A stretch of 64,000 bases of DNA. It comes from Olsenella sp. SW781. GTDB lineage: Bacteria; Actinomycetota; Coriobacteriia; Coriobacteriales; Atopobiaceae. Below are positions 49,177 to 64,000 of this stretch, in pieces (position 1 is the first letter of the stretch; the number at the start of each line of letters is the position of its first letter). The position numbers were made by a program, and so were the translations under genes. The notes below the pieces were generated by a model. It was given only the letters and a program-made list of their open reading frames with translations. It searched no databases and had not been told where the DNA came from. The DNA lies in contig NZ_SJOU01000014.1 in assembly GCF_012027725.1 (NCBI RefSeq), positions 1 through 64,000 on the forward strand, written 5' to 3'.

Positions 49177-49884
49177 ATGCCTAAGCACGGAAAGAACTAC
49201 AAGGCCGCCGCGGAGAAGGTCGAGAGCACCAAGCTCTACTCCCCGAAGGAGGCCATGGAGCTCGCCAAGGAGCTCGCCCCCGCCAAGTTCGACGAGACCG
49301 TCGAGGTCCACGTCCGCCTCGGCGTCGACACCCGCAAGGCCGACCAGAACGTCCGCGGCTCCATCGCGCTGCCCCACGGCACCGGCAAGACCGTGCGCGT
49401 CGCCGTCTTCGCCGAGGGCGAGAAGGCCCGCGAGGCCGAGGCCGCCGGCGCCGACGTCATCGGCTCCGACGATCTCGTGGCCCAGGTCCAGGCTGGCGAG
49501 CTGAACTTCGACGCCGCCATCGCCACGCCCAACATGATGGGCAAGGTCGGCCGTCTCGGCAAGATCCTCGGCCCCCGCGGCCTCATGCCGAACCCCAAGC
49601 TCGGCACCGTCACCATGGACGTCGCCAAGATGGTCGGCGAGCTCAAGGCCGGCCGCGTCGAGTACCGCGCCGACCGCTACGGCATCTGCCACGTCCCGAT
49701 GGGCAAGGTGTCCTTCGACACCCAGAAGCTCGTCGAGAACTACGGCGCGCTCATCAACGAGCTGCTCCGCGTGAAGCCGTCCAGCGCCAAGGGCAAGTAC
49801 GTCAAGTCCGTCGTCGTCTCCACCACGATGGGCCCTGGCATCAAGGTCGACTCCACCAAGACCCGCAACCTCATGGAGGAGTAG
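49177..49884 (+). CDS. rplA: 50S ribosomal protein L1
   Basis: 235 residues from ATG 49177 (CAGGAGGTAG upstream). Characteristic [27 protein letters not shown]. Forms the L1 stalk and, in other bacteria, represses its own rplKA message. The REP hairpin just upstream may affect the relative yield of L11 and L1. Confidence 0.98.
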   Translation: MPKHGKNYKAAAEKVESTKLYSPKEAMELAKELAPAKFDETVEVHVRLGVDTRKADQNVRGSIALPHGTGKTVRVAVFAEGEKAREAEAAGADVIGSDDLVAQVQAGELNFDAAIATPNMMGKVGRLGKILGPRGLMPNPKLGTVTMDVAKMVGELKAGRVEYRADRYGICHVPMGKVSFDTQKLVENYGALINELLRVKPSSAKGKYVKSVVVSTTMGPGIKVDSTKTRNLMEE

Positions 49885-49913
49885 TTCTTCTCGTTTGAAG
49901 TTCCTGTGTCTGC

Positions 49914-49942
49914 TTGACGGGCGTCCGGCGTCGTGACAGAAT
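49914..49942 (+). promoter_or_regulatory. rplJL promoter
   Basis: TTGACG (49914-49919), 17-bp spacer, CAGAAT (49937-49942). Confidence 0.65.
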
Positions 49943-49984
49943 GTCACGCGCAGGACGCCCGTCCTGTGTGAAGAACATCGCATG

Positions 49985-50100
49985 TCCGCTGCCAAAGACA
50001 GCCGGTGCCGCAAGGCTCAAAGGGGTAACCCGCCTGCCGAGGTGGTCTCAGAGATAGCATCTTCGAGGACCCCGCTTTGGCTGTGCCGAACGGGGTCTTC
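49985..50100 (+). ncRNA. L10 leader and attenuator hairpin
   Basis: The segment CCGCTGCCAAAGACAGCCGG followed by GGCTCAA and CCGCCTGCCGAGGT matches the conserved kink-turn and stem of the ribosomal L10 leader. After it, GACCCCG (50068-50074) pairs with CGGGGTC (50091-50097) and TTCTC follows, a likely attenuator. Excess L10/L7-L12 complex would bind and reduce rplJL expression. Confidence 0.75.
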
Positions 50101-50163
50101 TCATGCGGAAGGCCCGCCCGCGTCGGCGGCATGCCCGACCGCAGAGAGAAGGAGGTGTACTAC

Positions 50164-50685
50164 ATGCCGTCCAAGTCCAATGTCGAGATGCTCGAGAAGG
50201 TCTCCCACTCGCTGGAGTCCTCCCAGGGCGTGTTCGTCGTCGACTACCGTGGCCTCTCCGTCAAGGAGACCCAGGAGGTTCGTCGCGCGCTGCGCGAGGC
50301 GGGCGCCGAGATGAAGGTGTACAAGAACAACATCGTCAAGCTCGCGCTCGAGAACGCCGGGCTGCCCAACATCGACGACGCGCTCGCCGGCACCTGCGCC
50401 TACGTCTTCTATGAGAAGGACCCCGTCGATGCCGCCAAGGTCATCAAGGAGCAGTCCGAGAAGCTCAAGAAGATGGCGTTCGTCGGCGCCATCGCCGATG
50501 GCAAGGCCCTTACTGCCGACGAGGCCAAGGCCTACGCCGACCTGCCCAACCGCGAGCAGCTCATGGCTCAGATCGCTGGTCTCATCAGCGGCTTCGCCCG
50601 CGACATCGCCGTGTGCGTCAAGGAGGTCCCCGCTGGCCTCGCGCGCTCCGTCAACGCTGTCTCCGAGCAGAAGCAGGCCGCCTAG
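50164..50685 (+). CDS. rplJ: 50S ribosomal protein L10
   Basis: 173 residues from ATG 50164 (GAAGGAGGTG upstream). RNA-binding domain with VVDYRGLSVKETQEVRRALREA; C-terminal helix for L7/L12 dimers. Anchors the stalk and probably autoregulates via the leader at 49985-50100. Confidence 0.97.
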   Translation: MPSKSNVEMLEKVSHSLESSQGVFVVDYRGLSVKETQEVRRALREAGAEMKVYKNNIVKLALENAGLPNIDDALAGTCAYVFYEKDPVDAAKVIKEQSEKLKKMAFVGAIADGKALTADEAKAYADLPNREQLMAQIAGLISGFARDIAVCVKEVPAGLARSVNAVSEQKQAA

Positions 50686-50781
50686 CGGCAACCTGCGGCA
50701 TCACGCCGCGGACCCGGGGCGTCAGCCCCGCACACGCAAAAGCAATCCGTGCACGCCGCACGGGACCGAAAGGAAACAGAA

Positions 50782-51162
50782 ATGGCTAAGCTTACCACCG
50801 AGGAGATCATTGACGCCCTCAAGGAGATGACCCTGCTCGAGGCTTCCGAGCTCGTCAAGGCCATCGAGGAGACCTTCGGCGTCTCCGCCGCCGCCCCCGT
50901 CGCCGCCGTGGCCGCCGCTCCGGCCGCCGCTGCCGCCGAGGAGGAGGAGAAGACCAACTTTGACGTCGTGCTCGAGGGCTTCGGCGACAACAAGATCGCC
51001 GTCATCAAGGTCGTCCGTGCCCTGACCAGCCTCGGCCTCAAGGAGGCCAAGGAGGTCGTCGAGAGCGCCCCGAAGGCCGTTCTCGAGGGCGCCAAGAAGG
51101 AGGACGCCGAGGCCGCCAAGAAGCAGCTCGAGGAGGCCGGCGCCACCGTCACCCTCAAGTAA
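50782..51162 (+). CDS. rplL: 50S ribosomal protein L7/L12
   Basis: 126 residues. N-terminal dimer domain, Ala/Pro/Glu hinge ([20 protein letters not shown]) and the CTD with [26 protein letters not shown] that recruits translation factors. Followed by a strong terminator. Confidence 0.98.
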   Translation: MAKLTTEEIIDALKEMTLLEASELVKAIEETFGVSAAAPVAAVAAAPAAAAAEEEEKTNFDVVLEGFGDNKIAVIKVVRALTSLGLKEAKEVVESAPKAVLEGAKKEDAEAAKKQLEEAGATVTLK

Positions 51163-51198
51163 GTTCGCTTGCTCGGGTTACGCGCTCAGCGCAGACAA

Positions 51199-51229
51199 GG
51201 GGTCGGACCTTCGGGTCCGGCCCCTTTTT
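51199..51229 (+). terminator. rplL terminator
   Basis: GGGGTCGGACC pairs with GGTCCGGCCCC around a TTCG tetraloop, then T5. Confidence 0.97.
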
Positions 51230-51247
51230 GCGTGAGTGCCCGCACGC

Positions 51248-51449
51248 GTTGCGCGGTTGGGGGTTGTGGCAATTCCCGAGCCGGCGGCGTTGGCGTTTTG
51301 GGGCTTATGGCAAGCAGGACGAGGCGCCAACAGGGAGTTCTTCTCGGCATGTTGCGGAATCCGGGGTCGTGGCAGGCCGATCGCTGCCACGACCCCGGAT
51401 TGGGCAACGCCGAACGCGGCGAGATTGCCATAACCCCAGATCTGCCAAC
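51248..51449. repeat. REP-F cluster between rplL and rpoB
   Basis: Five 25-nt units of the form GTTGC-N8-GGGGTCGTGGCA: forward at 51248, 51289 and 51351, inverted at 51384 and 51425. The 51351/51384 pair forms a hairpin with two mismatches and an 8-nt loop. Motif cores GTTCTTCTC and GGCGAGAAGAACG lie at 51337, 51518 and 51563. The gap 51230-51733 has no gene. Confidence 0.85.
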
Positions 51450-51651
51450 GGGGAAGGATGGGGGCGGGCCGCCACGGGCCACGGCCGGTCGGCCGCCACG
51501 ACGAGAGGCCCGCTGACGGCGAGAAGAACGTCGAGCGGCGGGCAAACACCGAACCTTCACATCGAGGTTCTTCTCGTCATCGCATTTATGCAGCTCAAAG
51601 GGGTATCTGCGAAAACCTACTCGAAAACGGTAGTCAAGTCAAGACTTTTCA

Positions 51652-51680
51652 TTGACCATGCCAGGTGGTTTCGGTAACTT
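51652..51680 (+). promoter_or_regulatory. rpoBC promoter
   Basis: TTGACC (51652-51657), 17-bp spacer, TAACTT (51675-51680), placing the start about 46 nt before the rpoB codon. Confidence 0.7.
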
Positions 51681-51733
51681 ATTACGTTGCGACAATTGCC
51701 GCCTTCCACCCTTTTTGAAGGAGGAAAAGCCTG

Positions 51734-55252
<3,519 letters not shown>

Positions 55253-55257
55253 CGACT

Positions 55258-59679
<4,422 letters not shown>

Positions 59680-59702
59680 GCGCTCGTTCCATCGCACCTG
59701 AG

Positions 59703-59778
59703 GGGGCGGCCCGGTTCTTCTCTCCGGCTCACTGCGCTGCGCGCAGAAGTCGCCGGGCGAGAAGAACCGGGCCGCCCC
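59703..59778 (+). terminator. rpoBC terminator-like hairpin whose stem contains the GTTCTTCTC / GAGAAGAAC motif
   Basis: 59703-59722 (GGGGCGGCCCGGTTCTTCTC) and 59759-59778 are exact reverse complements; CCGGC/GCCGG extends the pairing inward. The stem end is the abundant motif core on one side and its complement on the other. No U tract follows. Confidence 0.75.
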
Positions 59779-59815
59779 GTGTCGTGTGGGCCGAAGGTCG
59801 CCGACCGCAACGTGC

Positions 59816-60017
59816 GTTGCGGGTTTCGGGGTCGTGGCAGTTCATGAGGTCGGGGCGTTGCGCGGATGGGGGTCGCGGCAGAGATTGGGCTGCCATAACC
59901 CCCGTCCGCGCAACAGGGCGAGAAGAACGCCCAGTTGACGCCCCGCGCCGATTGCCATAACCCCCATCCGCGCAACGCCCCGCGCGCGGGAATTGCCACG
60001 ACCCCGAAATCAGCAGC
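59816..60017. repeat. REP-F cluster after rpoC
   Basis: Five 25-nt units: forward at 59816 and 59857, inverted at 59890, 59952 and 59993; the 59857/59890 pair makes a hairpin. A GGCGAGAAGAACG copy sits at 59917. Otherwise nothing is seen in 59680-60078. Confidence 0.85.
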
Positions 60018-60078
60018 GCGTCCTCAGCGGCGCGGGCGAAGCGGGGAGAGAAATGCGAGCGGGGCGGTGGCCCGGGCC

Positions 60079-61425
60079 CTATTCAGGGATGGGCAGCAGC
60101 ACGTGGACGCGGAAGAGCCCGTCGCGGGCATCGAAGGTGATCGACCCGCCGTAGCGCTCGGCGACGAGCCGCATGGACTTGGTGCCATAGCCGTGCAGGC
60201 CACCGCCCTTGGTGCTGCCGAGCGAGCCACCCTCCTGCCTGAGCTCTCCCTCGTAGAAGTTGCGCACCTGGATGACGGCCATCTGGCCCATGCGACGAAC
60301 GCTCACGTCGATGAGGCGGCGCTCGGGGTCGGAGATGGCGTCAGCCGCGTCGATCGCGTTGTCGAGCGCGTTGCCAAAGAGCGAGTAGACGTCCTGCTCG
60401 GACATGAACGACAGGATCGAGCCGTTGGCCGAGCACGTGAGCTCGATTTCCTTGCGGCCGCAGAGCAGCCCCTTCTCGGTGAGGATGACGTCGAGGGCGG
60501 GGTTCGAGGTCTGCACCCCGGAATCGTATATCGAGATGAGCCCATCGATGCTGCGCATGAACTCCTCGCCGGTGCCCGACCTCCCCGAGAGGGAGTGGAC
60601 CTGGTGACGGATGTCATGGCAGCGCACGTTGATGGCCTCGATCGTGTCGCGCGAGAGCTCGTACTGACGGCGCTCGTCGGCCATGAGCTGACGCGTCGCC
60701 GCGGCGTCGGCGCGCATGCGGTTGGAGTAGAGGATCTCGTAGTCAAGATAGAGCGTGAGCGCGCAGATGAAGAGCTGCACGAGCATGAGGAGCAGGAAGG
60801 CCTCCTCGGGAAGGGCGCCCATGTCGTACAGCTCGCGGATCGAGGTGTCGAGGACGATGTTCACGGCGATGACGCCCAAAAGGACGAGCAGCGTTCGGCG
60901 ATCGCCCTCGCCCTCCAGCCGGTCGGTATGGATGCGTCGCACGAGCAGGCGGTATCCCAGCAGGAAGACGACGGCGGCAACGGCAAGCTGGGAGGCGCCG
61001 GAGAGGGGATTGTCGGAGGGGAGGTCGGGCACGGTGAGGAAGCGCAGGGTCTCCCAGAGGGAGTGCGCGAGGTTCTGCAGGGCATAGCCCGCCGTGCAGC
61101 AGAATACGGCATCCCAGAGGCTCACCTCGAAGACCATCCGGGCGATGGGCACGCAGGCGAGAAGGACCACGACGAAAAACATGATGGTGGCCGCCGCGGC
61201 GGCAAAGTCGCCGAACTGGGAGATGGCCCAGGTCGTGACCGTGGTGTGGAAAAGGGAGCTCGCAAACGAGATGCCAAGACACGTTCCGGCGCACGCGAGA
61301 AGCCGCCAGCGGCCGGCCCTCAGCGGGTAGAGCGCGCAGAAGAGGCCCATGGCCACAAAGATGGTGAGGAAGTTCGGCAAACTGACGAGCAGGGCCCGCT
61401 GCACGAGGCCGAGCAGGCCCGGCAT
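60079..61425 (-). CDS. AgrC/BlpH-like sensor histidine kinase
   Basis: 448 residues from ATG 61425. Six or so membrane helices in 1-230, then a dimerisation helix with His270 in RCHDIRHQV and an HATPase_c_5 domain with NALDNAIDAADA (N box) and GYGTKSMRLVAERYGG. This is the HPK10 peptide-sensing class. Its ATG overlaps the stop of the LytTR regulator (TGATG), so the two are coupled. No peptide pheromone gene was found nearby; the input could be a peptide or a membrane cue. Confidence 0.88.
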   Translation of the reverse strand: MPGLLGLVQRALLVSLPNFLTIFVAMGLFCALYPLRAGRWRLLACAGTCLGISFASSLFHTTVTTWAISQFGDFAAAAATIMFFVVVLLACVPIARMVFEVSLWDAVFCCTAGYALQNLAHSLWETLRFLTVPDLPSDNPLSGASQLAVAAVVFLLGYRLLVRRIHTDRLEGEGDRRTLLVLLGVIAVNIVLDTSIRELYDMGALPEEAFLLLMLVQLFICALTLYLDYEILYSNRMRADAAATRQLMADERRQYELSRDTIEAINVRCHDIRHQVHSLSGRSGTGEEFMRSIDGLISIYDSGVQTSNPALDVILTEKGLLCGRKEIELTCSANGSILSFMSEQDVYSLFGNALDNAIDAADAISDPERRLIDVSVRRMGQMAVIQVRNFYEGELRQEGGSLGSTKGGGLHGYGTKSMRLVAERYGGSITFDARDGLFRVHVLLPIPE

Positions 61426-62141
61426 CAGAGCGTCCCTCCCAGGTAGGAGGAGAAGCGCTCGATGGCCTCCCGGCGGCGCGAGCGGCTGAGCGGGAGGAGG
61501 TCGCCGTTGGCCATGCTGACGCGCGATCCCTGCATGAGCCGCACGTAGTCCATGTTGACGACGCATCCGCTTGAGATCTGGAGCAGCGGCCCGTCCTTCT
61601 CGGCCGCCTCCATAATCTGCCGGATGGTCCCGCGGAGCATGAGGGGCTCGTCGCCGGTGGTGAGGTGGAAGGCGAGGTCATGGCGGAGCAGCTCCACGTA
61701 GTAGAGCTCGTGGAGCGGAATCACGCGAACGCCCCCGCCCACCTGGAGGACGATTCTCCCCGCGCCGGCCCGGCTGAGCCGACCCACCACCTTGTCGAGC
61801 GCCATCTCGAGCTTGGGCTGCGTGACGGGCTTGACGATGAAGCCCGCGGCGCCGACCTCGTAGCCGCGCACCGCGTACTGGGCGAGGCTCGTCGTGAAGA
61901 TGAGGGGCGTATCCGGGTCGTAGGAGCGCATGAGCTCGGCCGCCTCCATGCCGTTGATCCCCGGGAGCTCGATGTCAAGGAAGACGAGGTCAAACGTGCG
62001 GTTGCCGCGCGCCAGCGCCGTTGCCACCGGGCTCGTCTCTATCTCGAACTCAAGCCCGTGCTTCTCGCCATAGCGCATGACGGCGTCACTCAGGACCTCC
62101 GCCTCGTCTGCGTAGTCCTCGACGATAAGAACCTTGTGCAT
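61425..62141 (-). CDS. LytTR-family response regulator
   Basis: 238 residues from ATG 62141 (GGGAGGTG upstream). Receiver domain with Asp8/Asp9-type acidic pocket (VLIVEDY), phospho-acceptor Asp56 in VFLDIELPG and Lys in IVKPVTQPK; LytTR DNA-binding domain from about 135 (IVLQVGGGVRVIPLHELYYVE). First gene of the pair with the kinase. LytTR regulators bind pairs of 9-bp direct repeats about 12 bp apart; the divergent GH3 gene is a candidate target. Confidence 0.92.
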   Translation of the reverse strand: MHKVLIVEDYADEAEVLSDAVMRYGEKHGLEFEIETSPVATALARGNRTFDLVFLDIELPGINGMEAAELMRSYDPDTPLIFTTSLAQYAVRGYEVGAAGFIVKPVTQPKLEMALDKVVGRLSRAGAGRIVLQVGGGVRVIPLHELYYVELLRHDLAFHLTTGDEPLMLRGTIRQIMEAAEKDGPLLQISSGCVVNMDYVRLMQGSRVSMANGDLLPLSRSRRREAIERFSSYLGGTL

Positions 62142-62383
62142 GACACCTCCCGCCGGCTCGTTCAGGGCCCTTGCGCTCATCTCAATTGTAAGGGTGCCGG
62201 CGCGCGACAGGCGCGCCTCCGGGCAGCGTGCGCGAGCGGGCGGGGGAGGGCAGAAGACGTCAAAAAACCGACCGATGCCCCCGGACCCCTTATCTCCTTC
62301 AGGCCGTTTTCATACAAAGGACGAGAAGGACGGGCCGCCAGAGGGGCGGGCCCATGCACGAGGGAACGAGGGAAGGAGAACGC

Positions 62384-64000
62384 ATGCTCGAGATCAACAT
62401 GGACGATGTGCTCGCCGTGCTGCAGTCGGTTGCGCCGCAGCTCGTCGTCATCGCGATTGCGCTGGTGGCGGCCATTGTGGTCACGGTCGTCGTGGCGCGC
62501 ATGGCGGAGGGGAGGCGCAAGCTCGCCCGCTCGCTCACGTGGGTCGCGGCCGTGGCCGTGATCGCGGGCTCGGTGAACGCGATGCTCCTGGGGCCGCTCA
62601 ACAGCGTGGTCACCATGGCCACCGCCGAGCGCCACGAGCTTTCGCAGGAGACCATCGACAGGACCAACCAGCTTGCCGTGGACATCGAGTCCGAGGGCAT
62701 CACCCTGCTTCAGAACAGCGAGGACCTGCTCCCGATTGAGCCGGGCAACGTGAGCGTCTTTGGCTGGGCGTCCACCAACCCCATCTACGGCGGCACGGGC
62801 TCCGGCTCGCTCTCCGACGCCTATGAGACGGTGACGCTGCTCGACAGCCTGGAGATGGCCGGCTTCACCACCAACGAGGAGCTCACGAGCTTCTACACGG
62901 ACTACTCGACCGAGCGCGGCGTCATCGCCGTCACCGCGGCGGACTGGACGCTGCCCGAGCCGCCGGCGAGCACCTACACCGACGAGCTCATGGCCGACGC
63001 GCGCGACTTCTCCGACACCGCGATCGTGGTCATCGGGCGCGTGGGCGGCGAGGGCCTCGACCTGCCCACCGACATGGGCGCCGAGGGCGTCACCTACACC
63101 AACAACTCCACGGAGTACGCCGACTTCGAGGCGGGCCAGCACTACCTCGAGCTCAGCCGCACCGAGCGCGACATGCTCGACCTCGTGTGCGAGAACTTCG
63201 ACAACGTGGTCCTCGTCTACAACGGCGCCAACGCCTTCGAGATGGGCTTCCTTGCGGACTACCCCGAGATCAAGAGCGTGCTGTGGGCGCCGCACCCCGG
63301 CCAGGCCGGCTTCGAGGCGCTGGGCTCGGTCCTCACCGGCGCGGTGAACCCGTCCGGCAAGACGTCCGACACGTTCCTCTATGACCTCACCCAGGCCCCC
63401 ACGTGGAACAACTTCGGCGCCTTCCAGTACGACAACGTGAGCGAGTTCGAGGTCGAGAGCGCCCGCGGCACCCGCTCTCCCAAGTTCGTGAACTACGTCG
63501 AGGGCATCTACGTGGGCTATCGCTTCTGGGAGACGGCGGACGACGAGGGGCTCGTCGACTACGAGGCGAGCGTCCAGTACCCGTTTGGCTACGGCCTCAG
63601 CTACACCACGTTCAGCCAGGAGATGGGTCCCGCGAGCTTTGACGGGGACACGGTGAGCTTTGACGTCACCGTCACCAACACGGGCGACGTGGCGGGCAAG
63701 GACGTGGTCGAGGCCTACGTGAACCCGCCCTACACCAATGGCGGCATCGAGAAGGCGACGGCGAACCTCGTGGCGTACGAGAAGACCGCCCTCCTCGAGC
63801 CCGGCGAGTCCCAGACCGTCACCATCAGCTTCGAGGATGACGACATGGCCTCCTACGACTACGAGGGCGCTCGCGCCTACGTGCTCGAGGCCGGCGACTA
63901 CGTGGTCTCCATCAACTCTGACTCCCACACCGTCATCTCCGAGCAGACGGTGAGCGTGCCCGAGACCATCACCTACGACACCGAGGACAACACCCACAAC
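62384..64000 (+). CDS. Membrane-anchored GH3-family glycosidase, domain order permuted (partial)
   Basis: 539 codons to the window edge, still open. ATG 62384 with GAAGGAG. Two membrane helices (about 18-40 and 50-70), then directly the GH3 C-terminal alpha/beta domain (SEGITLLQNSEDLLPIEPG, VFGWASTNPIYGGTGSGS, VVVIGRVGGEGLDLP, WAPHPGQAGFEALGSVLTG) followed by a fibronectin-III-like region (YPFGYGLSYTTF, VSFDVTVTNTGDVAGKDVVE). In ordinary beta-glucosidases the TIM barrel comes first; here it must follow beyond 64000 if present. Likely an outer-face glycosidase. Confidence 0.85.
   Translation, partial: MLEINMDDVLAVLQSVAPQLVVIAIALVAAIVVTVVVARMAEGRRKLARSLTWVAAVAVIAGSVNAMLLGPLNSVVTMATAERHELSQETIDRTNQLAVDIESEGITLLQNSEDLLPIEPGNVSVFGWASTNPIYGGTGSGSLSDAYETVTLLDSLEMAGFTTNEELTSFYTDYSTERGVIAVTAADWTLPEPPASTYTDELMADARDFSDTAIVVIGRVGGEGLDLPTDMGAEGVTYTNNSTEYADFEAGQHYLELSRTERDMLDLVCENFDNVVLVYNGANAFEMGFLADYPEIKSVLWAPHPGQAGFEALGSVLTGAVNPSGKTSDTFLYDLTQAPTWNNFGAFQYDNVSEFEVESARGTRSPKFVNYVEGIYVGYRFWETADDEGLVDYEASVQYPFGYGLSYTTFSQEMGPASFDGDTVSFDVTVTNTGDVAGKDVVEAYVNPPYTNGGIEKATANLVAYEKTALLEPGESQTVTISFEDDDMASYDYEGARAYVLEAGDYVVSINSDSHTVISEQTVSVPETITYDTEDNTHN

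Overview
The window is a stretch of high-GC, gene-dense chromosome from an actinobacterium of the class Coriobacteriia, most like Olsenella/Atopobium relatives. The basis is the dnaK-grpE-dnaJ-hspR operon order (actinobacterial), strong G/C third-codon bias, sortase-anchored and PASTA surface proteins, anaerobe-type iron-sulfur enzymes, and gene order that otherwise tracks the Bacillus region veg-ispE / greA-lysS-clpC-disA-ispD-ispF-cysS-rlmB-rae1-rpmG-secE-nusG-rplKAJL-rpoBC. The genus is an inference; no 16S gene is present. | Layout: 0.2-5.7 kb is an accessory signalling cluster (HTH protein, transmembrane Ser/Thr kinase, membrane protein, acidic Tyr-rich lipoprotein, small XRE repressor, DUF4839-type lipoprotein) with conspicuous palindromic control sites. 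6.2-11.5 kb holds a four-module flavin/rhodanese/siroheme/ferredoxin reductase, a NifX-like iron-cofactor protein, a CbiK-like chelatase, a HAD phosphatase and a YfcE-type phosphodiesterase. 11.6-23.2 kb is the heat-shock region (dnaK-grpE-dnaJ-hspR, clpB, hsp20), interrupted by a PASTA protein and small membrane proteins; dnaK, clpB and hsp20 share a 9-7-9 inverted element that is a candidate HspR operator. 23.3-34.7 kb has an M24 peptidase, veg, ispE, tRNA-Pro, a VPETG-anchored surface protein, a HAD phosphatase, a spermidine-synthase-like enzyme, a TatA-like protein with a zinc ribbon, greA, a LysRS-HD fusion and a DUF559-like nuclease-fold protein. 35.3-44.9 kb carries clpC, disA, ispD, ispF, cysS, an AlbA_2-type regulator, rlmB and an NYN RNase. 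45.2-59.7 kb is the translation/transcription block (five tRNAs, tuf, rpmG, secE, nusG, rplK, rplA, L10 leader, rplJ, rplL, rpoB, rpoC). 60-64 kb has an AgrC/LytTR two-component pair and the start of a membrane-anchored, domain-permuted GH3 glycosidase cut by the window end. | Non-coding DNA is the most unusual part. First, the 13-mer GGCGAGAAGAACG (or its complement) occurs at least 15 times exactly, including a short tandem array and one near-exact copy in the stem of the hairpin behind rpoC. Second, about ten unrelated families of palindromic REP/REPIN-like repeats occupy the intergenic gaps, including perfect inverted repeats with 80-, 64-, 34- and 31-base arms, some lying inside the dnaK and ribosomal-protein operons. 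No matching transposase is in the window. All counts were made by eye.
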